A DNA stretch of 24,167 nt from assembly GCA_038236865.1 (NCBI GenBank), contig JBBRZI010000014.1, positions 1-24,167 on the forward strand. Reading direction: 5' to 3'. Position 1 is the stretch's first letter, and every line of letters begins with the position of its first letter. The stretch is from UBA4729 sp038236865 (lineage in GTDB: Bacteria; Patescibacteriota; Saccharimonadia; Saccharimonadales; UBA4665). The notes below the pieces were generated by a model that saw only the letters and a program-made list of their open reading frames with translations, was not told the origin of the DNA and ran no database searches. This document shows positions 14,152-19,743 of the stretch, one piece after another. The translations under genes and the position numbers were made by a program.

Positions 14152-15852
14152 TTAGCGGGCGGCAATTTTGAGGTGGGTCAGTGTCGTGCCACCGATGCTT
14201 CGCAGCGCTGCTGCCTCGTTTTTGAGCGTTTTGGCCAGTTCGGACCCGGCCACTGCATTTTGGTCTTCGAGCGTATCGAAAGTAAACATCGTGAGTCGCA
14301 AAAATGCCCAACCGTCGGGGTTTTGGATAAACAAAGCGCCTTTAGGGAGGCGCACGCCATTGAAGGTCATCTCGTGAGTGGTCAAGAAGGTGTGAGCCCC
14401 CTCAGTCTTTTCGAGTAGCGTTACCTCTGCTTTGGTCACGGTACGCAATTTGTCTGGGAGCACCGATGAATTACTGGCCGCCCCGATATAGTAGCTCACG
14501 ACATCAAAACAGGCACCGCCTTGGATTGAGAACAGCGATTGCGTTACCGGTAGGTCGGTCGGTTGTTCGGTGCTGGTGTCGCGGCTCAAAGCGTCGTCGA
14601 TCAGATCTAGCAGAACGGTGGCCGATTCGCTGTTTGCGGAGTGCGGTACTGTTGCCCATTGCCGGCGAATTTCCGCTTCCCGGCGAGATTTTGCGTCGGT
14701 ATCGGCCGGATCGCCGCTGGCTAGTTCAAATTCGTACTGAGCGATGGGGAATGCGCGGTTGCGGATCGTGTAATCGATCATTGCTGAACCATAATACTCG
14801 GCCTCAATTGGTACAAACAACTTACTAAGCTGCATGCGCTCGGGCTTATTAATCCACTTAGCAACTTCGCGGCTGAGTTGGGTGTAGATTGAGCCGTAGC
14901 GGTCGGCAGCCTTCATGGACATCATGTTAGCTTGGATAGTCGGATGGAACATCAGGCCGGCTGTGTCGAGCAGTTGGCACAATTCCCGGGCGCAGGCAGT
15001 TTCAATAAACGGCGTTGCTTGTTCAGCCGATTGGTTGCCCCGTTCAAGATAGTTGCGGTCTGAGTTTTGGGCGACGCTGAAGCTGTACTGGCCTGTCACT
15101 CGATCGACGCGCAGGGTTTGAACGATTCCATCTCCCCATGTCAGAGTTTGGGCTTCGGGCGTTTCGGTGCGCTGAGCCCGATAGCCGGGGATGCTTGAAA
15201 GGGCCGAAGCTAACAGGCTCGTCGCGGTTGTGCCACTCATGAATTGTGGTTTTAGATCAGTCAGTAAGCCGATATTTTCGAGGAAAGCCAAGCTGCCGAG
15301 TGGATCGATGGTCGGATCAAAGCTATTCATGGTAAGTTCGTGTGGCGTCTCCGCGGATTGCTGGAGCTGCGCGTTGGCCCGGGCTTTTGCCTGGTGGGCT
15401 GGTGATTGGGCGAACCGCGTATTGACCAGTGCACCGATACGGGCGGGAGTCGCCGTGTTGCCGGGCTTTGACTCGACGCCGGCCAGGCTAAAGCGTAGCT
15501 TCATTGCCCCATCGTGAGCGTAGACAACTAGCTTTTCTTGGCCTAACTCGAGGCTGCGTACGGGCTGGGCAGGGGCACCGACGGGCGCCTTGCGCACTGC
15601 GGAGATAATGTCAGAAACTTGCAGGCCAATTGCTTCGTAGCCCATAAGGTTCGTAGCCGTAAGCGAGGGGCAGTAGCGGTCAAAGTCGTCGTTTTCGACG
15701 CGCGAAATTTCGGCGTCCGGGTTTACGACCCGATCGTGCGCATACACCGAACGTAGCTGCTGCTCGGACGTGTAGGCGGCGAGTTCACGCCGGCCGGCGC
15801 GCAGGCTACTGAGATTGTCGAGGCGGGGCGGTTGAGCTAGTTCGGGATTCAT
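14152..15852 (-). CDS. Large cytoplasmic protein of unknown function
   Basis: 566 aa, no signal peptide or membrane segment, rich in Ala, Ser and Thr, with few cysteines. I recognise no family or catalytic motif. Visible pieces include a central segment around SGTTATSLLASALSSIPGY, RVDRVTGQYSFSVAQNSDRNYLE and a C-terminal mixed alpha/beta stretch with TFLTTHEMTFNGVRLPKGALF. The long uninterrupted frame and codon use like the neighbours indicate a real gene. It precedes the HExxH protein by 184 bp on the same strand, so the two may be functionally linked. Its start region is T/A rich on the minus strand, with TAATAT and a distant AAGG but no well-placed ribosome binding site. Confidence 0.75.
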   Translation of the reverse strand: MNPELAQPPRLDNLSSLRAGRRELAAYTSEQQLRSVYAHDRVVNPDAEISRVENDDFDRYCPSLTATNLMGYEAIGLQVSDIISAVRKAPVGAPAQPVRSLELGQEKLVVYAHDGAMKLRFSLAGVESKPGNTATPARIGALVNTRFAQSPAHQAKARANAQLQQSAETPHELTMNSFDPTIDPLGSLAFLENIGLLTDLKPQFMSGTTATSLLASALSSIPGYRAQRTETPEAQTLTWGDGIVQTLRVDRVTGQYSFSVAQNSDRNYLERGNQSAEQATPFIETACARELCQLLDTAGLMFHPTIQANMMSMKAADRYGSIYTQLSREVAKWINKPERMQLSKLFVPIEAEYYGSAMIDYTIRNRAFPIAQYEFELASGDPADTDAKSRREAEIRRQWATVPHSANSESATVLLDLIDDALSRDTSTEQPTDLPVTQSLFSIQGGACFDVVSYYIGAASNSSVLPDKLRTVTKAEVTLLEKTEGAHTFLTTHEMTFNGVRLPKGALFIQNPDGWAFLRLTMFTFDTLEDQNAVAGSELAKTLKNEAAALRSIGGTTLTHLKIAAR

Positions 15853-15944
15853 CGAAAAGGGACCTTATATTACACTTTATTTTAACACAAAAACATATAA
15901 AAAGCAAAGGCGGGTGAAGCAGTCCGTTTCAAAGCTGCGCAAAT

Positions 15945-15960
15945 ACCGAACCTGTTCGGT
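15945..15960. promoter_or_regulatory. Palindromic operator-like site between the 566-aa gene and the VIT transporter gene
   Basis: ACCGAAC-CT-GTTCGGT, a perfect 7-bp inverted repeat with a 2-base spacer. It ends 27 bases upstream of the VIT -10 box, at or just above the -35 position. The half-site CGAAC/GTTCG recalls Gram-positive LexA boxes, but those have a 4-base spacer. A metal-responsive regulator is an alternative. Confidence 0.4.
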
Positions 15961-15987
15961 GGCACAGTTATTTAAGACCGCTTCTGC

Positions 15988-15993
15988 TAGTAT
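15988..15993 (+). promoter_or_regulatory. Extended -10 (TGCTAGTAT) of the VIT transporter gene
   Basis: TGC followed by TAGTAT ends 6 bases before the ATG at 16000. This predicts a leaderless message; no Shine-Dalgarno sequence fits. Confidence 0.55.
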
Positions 15994-15999
15994 AGGGGT

Positions 16000-16710
16000 A
16001 TGCATAAATCTATTCCCTCCGCCCACCCGGAAGAAGCACATAAATCGCATCGTTCAGGTTGGCTACGCGCCGCTGTGCTTGGCGTGAACGATGGCGTCGT
16101 ATCGACGGCCAGTCTGATGCTTGGTGTGCTCGCAGCCAGCGCTAACGATAAAGCTATCTTAACGGCTGGAATCGCCGGGTTATTTGCCGGTGCCTTGTCT
16201 ATGGCGGTCGGAGAGTACATATCGGTTAGTTCGCAACGAGATTCCGAGCGGTCTGATATTGAGATGGAAAAGCGTTCACTCACGGCAAACCCGGATGAGG
16301 AACTAGCCGAACTGGCGGCTATCTACCGGCATCGGGGTCTCGACGCCAATCTAGCAGCTCAGGTTGCTCGTCAGCTACACGCTCAAGACCCGGTTGTCGC
16401 CCATGTGCGTGATGAGCTCGGCATTGACCACGAGGCCCTAGCCAACCCAACCCAAGCAGCCTTAGCTTCTGCCTCAGCCTTTTCGATTGGTGCCTTGGTG
16501 CCGATCATCGCTGCCGTGCTGGTTAGCGGCTCGGGAAGTGCCGGTACTATCGTCGGTTTATCATTGGCCACTTTGGCCGTTTCCGGTGCTATCGGCGCCC
16601 GGATAGGGGGCGGCAACAAGCTGTGGGCCGCCTCCAGAGTCTTGCTCGGTGGCGGGCTCGCCATGGGAATTACCGCGCTCATTGGTCACGTCATCGGCAC
16701 GAACCTGTAG
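16000..16710 (+). CDS. VIT1/CCC1-family iron/manganese transporter
   Basis: 236 aa. The family exchanges Fe2+ or Mn2+ for protons across a membrane; in bacteria it is thought to export or detoxify the metal. The diagnostic first-helix motif is at residues 27-38 (LGVNDGVVSTAS). The second helix carries AGLFAGALSMAVGEYISVSSQRD. A charged cytoplasmic segment (about 76-150, rich in Glu and His) corresponds to the metal-binding loop. Three more helices follow (about 158-176, 181-199 and 212-234), making five in total. The start is set by the -10 box 6 bases upstream. A palindrome at 15945 suggests regulation. Confidence 0.92.
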   Translation: MHKSIPSAHPEEAHKSHRSGWLRAAVLGVNDGVVSTASLMLGVLAASANDKAILTAGIAGLFAGALSMAVGEYISVSSQRDSERSDIEMEKRSLTANPDEELAELAAIYRHRGLDANLAAQVARQLHAQDPVVAHVRDELGIDHEALANPTQAALASASAFSIGALVPIIAAVLVSGSGSAGTIVGLSLATLAVSGAIGARIGGGNKLWAASRVLLGGGLAMGITALIGHVIGTNL

Positions 16711-16738
16711 CGCGAGTCCGTCAGTCGGGCGGGATATG

Positions 16739-16767
16739 TTGACATAATGCATAGTTTATGATAATAT
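16739..16767 (+). promoter_or_regulatory. Strong sigma70-type promoter (TTGACA-17-TAATAT)
   Basis: A perfect -35 (16739-16744) and TAATAT (16762-16767) at 17-base spacing. It is the best promoter in the window and drives the 98-aa gene from a leader of about 25 bases containing AAAGGA. Confidence 0.8.
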
Positions 16768-16797
16768 AGATGTACTGATTAATCTACAAAGGATCAT

Positions 16798-17094
16798 ATG
16801 CATTTTGAAAAAGAACAACTAGCACTTGATAGCAAGGCTGATGTCCGGATTGCGAACGAAGCACACGCTCTCGCCGCTCGAACTATCTTTGCAAAAGATG
16901 AGTCTGTCCTTTCAACCCCCTTTACGCGCGGCGGCGAGTTCCCGAAGATTTTGAGCCCTGATGCTACGAAAGTGGTACTCGATGGTATTCGGTTAGCTAC
17001 GGAGTTTGATGCTGATGTCCTTATTGATCAAGATTTTTTGAATCTTGCACACGTTGCGGTTGATGCGGCTTACGATCAAGCCTACCAAAAATAG
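16798..17094 (+). CDS. 98-aa soluble protein of unknown function
   Basis: Small acidic protein, MHFEKEQLALDSKADV at the start and VDAAYDQAYQK at the end. No membrane segment, cysteine or recognised motif. It is probably mostly helical, with a middle segment SPDATKVVLDGIRLATEFDADVLI. A consensus promoter and an AAAGGA ribosome binding site 4 bases before the ATG show it is a real, probably well-expressed gene. It stands alone between the VIT gene and the convergent rsgA. The following 238 bases hold no gene; two direct copies of CGGCCGCTGG (17266 and 17281) are the only visible structure there. Confidence 0.78.
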   Translation: MHFEKEQLALDSKADVRIANEAHALAARTIFAKDESVLSTPFTRGGEFPKILSPDATKVVLDGIRLATEFDADVLIDQDFLNLAHVAVDAAYDQAYQK

Positions 17095-17332
17095 TCGATA
17101 GTCTACTTGGGTGCAGCGGCCGCAGGACTGTATGCAGCAGTGTCTATAGGCTAGTAATAAAAGTCCAAAAATGTATACATACCCTTACTAACAGAGGCGG
17201 TAGAGTTGGGAATACTAATAAACATTGTACTCAAAGGCCAGCAAAGTCTTATGTGTGACTGTTAACGGCCGCTGGTGGTCCGGCCGCTGGCGTGAAGCTC
17301 GGGTCGCGGGTGTGTGGCGTGAACGGGTCTAT

Positions 17333-18391
17333 CTAGTACGCTTCGTCGTCATCAAAATTACGGGCTCGGGCGGCCCGCTTGTTGTGTAGGGCCTTGTTGT
17401 GCTCGGCTTGAGCGGCGATTTGAACAGACACCTCACGAAGTTCGATTTGGAATTTCTGGTAGCTGCTTAATCGAGCCGGGTCGAGCTGATGGTGTTGGAT
17501 TGCCTCAATGACTTTGCAGCCTTCCTCGTGGGTGTGACTACAGGTAGTGCGGTATTTGCAGTCGGCGGCTAAAGCTTCGATGTCGGGGAATGTATCGGCC
17601 AGGTAGGTTTCGTCGCCCCATAGTTGGAGCTCGCGAATCCCGGGAGTATCAATGATCATGCCGTTACCGGGGAGTGTGAAGAGCTCACGGTGGCTCGTGG
17701 TGTGCATGCCGGTCGAGTCGGAGACGCGCACGGCGGCCGTTTTTTGGCGGTCATAGCCGAGCAGTTTATTGGTGAGTGTCGACTTGCCGACCCCAGAGGA
17801 TCCCAGGAAAACGGCAGTTTTACCGGCCGGAACGGCGGCCGCGACTTGGTCGAGGCCTTGGTCTGTTTGGGCACTGGTGATGAGGTAGGGTATATGTAAG
17901 GTTTCGACTTCAGCCCGCTTGGCTTCGAACGCTTGGGCCAGATCGGCTTTATTGAATATAAAGATCGGCTCAATATTGCTCTGCCGCAGTTGGTAGATGA
18001 AACGCTCGAGCCGGGCAGCGCTAAAATCGTCATCCAAGGCTTGGACGACAAAGGCGATGTCGATGTTGGCTGCCAGAATCTGTTTACCGAAGCGGTCGCC
18101 AGCCATGCGTCGACTGACTTCGCTCTGGCGCGGTAGAACAGCGTGGATGGTCGCCTTATTGTCATCGCCCAATCGCAGCGCGACCCAATCGCCGATTTTG
18201 GGTAGTTCATCGCTGCGAGCCGAGTGGCTGAGCTTGCCGGCTATCTCGGCGGCGTATTCGTGGGGGGTTACGACTTTGAGGTGGCTGCCGCGATCGGCGA
18301 CTACTCGCCCGGGAGTGTATTCGGCTAGCTCTAGCGCTTGCCACGCTTTCGCGAAATAATCATTCCAGCCATAGGCTTGTAGGTCGTTCAT
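17333..18391 (-). CDS. rsgA: Ribosome small-subunit biogenesis GTPase RsgA (YjeQ)
   Basis: 352-aa circularly permuted GTPase that acts late in 30S maturation. An N-terminal OB-fold (about residues 1-100) precedes the G domain, whose motifs appear in the permuted order G4-G1-G3. These are NKAD at 147-150, Walker A GSSGVGKST at 197-205, and DTPG at 248-251 (IIDTPGIRELQLWG). The C-terminal zinc finger has Cys278, Cys284, His286 and Cys292. Start: AAAGGG directly abuts the ATG, too close for a normal ribosome binding site. A weak TTAACT preceded by TGC ends 6 bases before the ATG, so it may be another leaderless gene. A palindromic repeat begins 19 bases upstream. Confidence 0.96.
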   Translation of the reverse strand: MNDLQAYGWNDYFAKAWQALELAEYTPGRVVADRGSHLKVVTPHEYAAEIAGKLSHSARSDELPKIGDWVALRLGDDNKATIHAVLPRQSEVSRRMAGDRFGKQILAANIDIAFVVQALDDDFSAARLERFIYQLRQSNIEPIFIFNKADLAQAFEAKRAEVETLHIPYLITSAQTDQGLDQVAAAVPAGKTAVFLGSSGVGKSTLTNKLLGYDRQKTAAVRVSDSTGMHTTSHRELFTLPGNGMIIDTPGIRELQLWGDETYLADTFPDIEALAADCKYRTTCSHTHEEGCKVIEAIQHHQLDPARLSSYQKFQIELREVSVQIAAQAEHNKALHNKRAARARNFDDDEAY

Positions 18392-18409
18392 CCCTTTAGT
18401 TAAGCACGA

Positions 18410-18752
18410 CTGTCATCCTGAGCAAAGCGAAGGAACGGAGCTCAATAATCGGTAGTGAGAGGTTGGCTCTACTCCGTCGTGCCAAGTACTCTATCTCTTC
18501 ATGCAGCTGTCATACCGGGCTTGACCCGCTATCCAGGCTACGGGCTCTTTCCCTGGAGTGAGGCTATATTTAGGACCTAAGCGAAGAACTTTTTCTAGAT
18601 ACCGGGCAACCGCTTCACGCCAGGAAAACTATAATTTTATAAGAAGGTTTTCTTAGGTTCTGCATATATCACTGCTAACCGCAGTGCTAGCGAGCCCGGT
18701 ATGACAGTGGGCGTAAGTGGTTCAGACCCTTCGCTGATGCTCAGGATGACAG
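18410..18752. repeat. Outer inverted-repeat element (343 bp), nested around a second one
   Basis: Perfect 14-bp terminal inverted repeats CTGTCATCCTGAGC (18410-18423) and GCTCAGGATGACAG (18739-18752), continued inward by AGCGAAGG / CCTTCGCT. The ends resemble REP-type intergenic repeats. The interior holds the element at 18507-18707 and no ORF of note. It fills most of the 487-bp gap between rsgA and tRNA-Thr. Confidence 0.7.
18507..18707. repeat. Inner palindromic element (201 bp), copy 1
   Basis: Perfect 15-bp inverted ends CTGTCATACCGGGCT and AGCCCGGTATGACAG. Bases 18598-18697 are nearly identical, in inverted orientation, to 21491-21591, differing in only a handful of positions. It lacks coding capacity, so it would be a non-autonomous (MITE- or REP-like) element. 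It sits inside the 343-bp outer element. Confidence 0.75.
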
Positions 18753-18851
18753 TGGGCGTTTTATCGCGGGATTGTTTGCTCGATGACGGTAGAATAAAGG
18801 GCTTTTGCATCGTAAGAAGGTAGCGGCATGCAATGGTTCAGTTTAGTTTGC

Positions 18852-18857
18852 TATAAT
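18852..18857 (+). promoter_or_regulatory. Extended consensus -10 (TGCTATAAT) of tRNA-Thr
   Basis: A perfect TATAAT preceded by TGC, 21 bases upstream of the tRNA. No good -35 is seen; an extended -10 may suffice. Confidence 0.65.
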
Positions 18858-18878
18858 ACGGTAGATCTTCTCAGATAC

Positions 18879-18954
18879 GCCACCTTAGCTCAGTTGGTAG
18901 AGCGACACATTCGTAACGTGTAGGTCGCCGGTTCGATTCCGGCAGGTGGCTCCA
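18879..18954 (+). tRNA. tRNA-Thr (anticodon CGT)
   Basis: 76-base cloverleaf with encoded CCA. The acceptor stem is GCCACCT / AGGTGGC with discriminator T. The anticodon arm is ACACA-TTCGTAA-CGTGT (anticodon CGT). The T-arm is GCCGG-TTCGATT-CCGGC. Part of its 3' end recurs at 19100-19111. Confidence 0.95.
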
Positions 18955-18993
18955 GATTTTTAATTTCTATCTATGATAGATATTAAAAATCTG
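18953..18993 (+). repeat. A/T-rich hairpin beginning in the tRNA-Thr CCA tail
   Basis: CAGATTTTTAAT (18953-18964) pairs perfectly with 18982-18993, with an inner CTATC/GATAG stem. The first two bases are the CA of the tRNA. It may act as a weak terminator or processing signal; there is no T-run after the stem. Confidence 0.6.
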
Positions 18994-19111
18994 CACCTGC
19001 AGAAGCGAACCGACTGCAAAGCAGTGGTTCAAAGACAAGTGCCACGCGCACGAGCTTGCTCGGAGCATGGCGCGCAGGCGCATCGGGCGCAGCCCGATAT
19101 CCGGCAGGTGG
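18994..19111. repeat. Palindrome-rich insert bounded by inverted and direct copies of the tRNA-Thr 3' end
   Basis: The segment starts CACCTGCAGAAGCGAACCGAC, a degenerate inverted copy of the tRNA T-arm/acceptor end. It finishes TCCGGCAGGTGG (19100-19111), identical to 18938-18949 of the tRNA. Inside are hairpins GAACC...GGTTC with ACTGC-AAA-GCAGT nested, GAGC-TT-GCTC, and a perfect ATCGGGC-GCA-GCCCGAT (19082-19098). The design parallels the insert after tRNA-Asp. Confidence 0.6.
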
Positions 19112-19114
19112 AAT

Positions 19115-19248
19115 GCAAAACATTTAGCTGGTAGCAATTAACAATTTTCATTTATGGACAAAAACCACAGTCTTTTGAAATTTATTAAATTAGCGTAAGC
19201 TGTCCATTTTTTGTTAAATGATAGCTGCTACCTGACAAATGCTTTTGC
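19115..19248. repeat. Long imperfect hairpin (about 46-bp arms) between tRNA-Thr and tRNA-Gly
   Basis: The left arm 19115-19160 (GCAAAACATTTAGCTGGTAG... ATGGACA) and the right arm 19201-19248 (TGTCCAT...GCTGCTACC...AAATGCTTTTGC) are imperfect inverted copies around a 40-base A/T-rich centre. There is no ORF. It could be a MITE-like element or part of a folded transcript. It fills the rest of the interval. Confidence 0.6.
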
Positions 19249-19259
19249 CAGCAAAAGCA
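19240..19259 (+). repeat. Perfect 9-bp hairpin one base before tRNA-Gly
   Basis: TGCTTTTGC-CA-GCAAAAGCA. Its left arm is also the outer end of the long hairpin's right arm, so the two folds exclude each other. Confidence 0.65.
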
Positions 19260-19260
19260 A

Positions 19261-19335
19261 GCGGGTGTCGTATAACGGCCATTATGTAGCCTTCCCAAGG
19301 CTGAGACGCGAGTTCGACTCTCGCCACCCGCACCA
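19261..19335 (+). tRNA. tRNA-Gly (anticodon CCC)
   Basis: 75-base cloverleaf with encoded CCA. The acceptor stem is GCGGGTG / CACCCGC with discriminator A. The anticodon arm is AGCC-TTCCCAA-GGCT, giving CCC. The T-arm is GCGAG-TTCGACT-CTCGC. The 5' end is preceded by a perfect hairpin. No terminator hairpin follows; the next gene starts 48 bases on. Confidence 0.94.
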
Positions 19336-19365
19336 ATCGTACGCTGATATAAGTCTTAATAGTGC

Positions 19366-19371
19366 TACAAT
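19366..19371 (+). promoter_or_regulatory. Extended -10 (TGCTACAAT) of the membrane protein-glycosyltransferase unit
   Basis: TGC plus TACAAT ends 12 bases before the ATG at 19384. The leader would be only about 5 bases, with no ribosome binding site. Confidence 0.5.
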
Positions 19372-19383
19372 ACTTGCATCCCT

Positions 19384-19743
19384 ATGGCCATTCCTAAGAA
19401 GTTTTTTCATGATCATCTAGTGCTTTTGCTGCTCAGCATCAATGCATTCTTGGCGCTATTTGGCAGCATTTTAGTCTTGCTTCGCTTGAGCTCCAGCCAC
19501 GGCAGTAATGGGTACATCGTGCAGTACCGCTCAAACTTCGGTGTGAACACCTTCACCAACGGCGGCGTTACTGAGCTGCTGAGCTTTATCGGCTTTATGC
19601 TACTGGTGTTTACTATCCATGCCATGCTCGGAATCCGGGTCTACAAAATCCATCGCCAGGCAACGATTACTGTCTTAAGTCTCGGAATCTTGCTGTTGCT
19701 ACTGGCTATTATCATCAGTAATGCCCTGATACTGTTGCGCTAA
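19384..19743 (+). CDS. Small three-helix membrane protein preceding a glycosyltransferase
   Basis: 119 aa with three predicted membrane helices: about residues 10-34 (LVLLLLSINAFLALFGSILVLL), 60-80 (LLSFIGFMLLVFTIHAMLG) and 93-117 (ITVLSLGILLLLLAIIISNALILL). A short outer loop contains YIVQYRSNFGVNTFTNGG. No family name is recognised. The stop codon is immediately followed by the glycosyltransferase ATG (TAAATG). The two are therefore translationally coupled and probably form one membrane complex. Confidence 0.75.
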   Translation: MAIPKKFFHDHLVLLLLSINAFLALFGSILVLLRLSSSHGSNGYIVQYRSNFGVNTFTNGGVTELLSFIGFMLLVFTIHAMLGIRVYKIHRQATITVLSLGILLLLLAIIISNALILLR

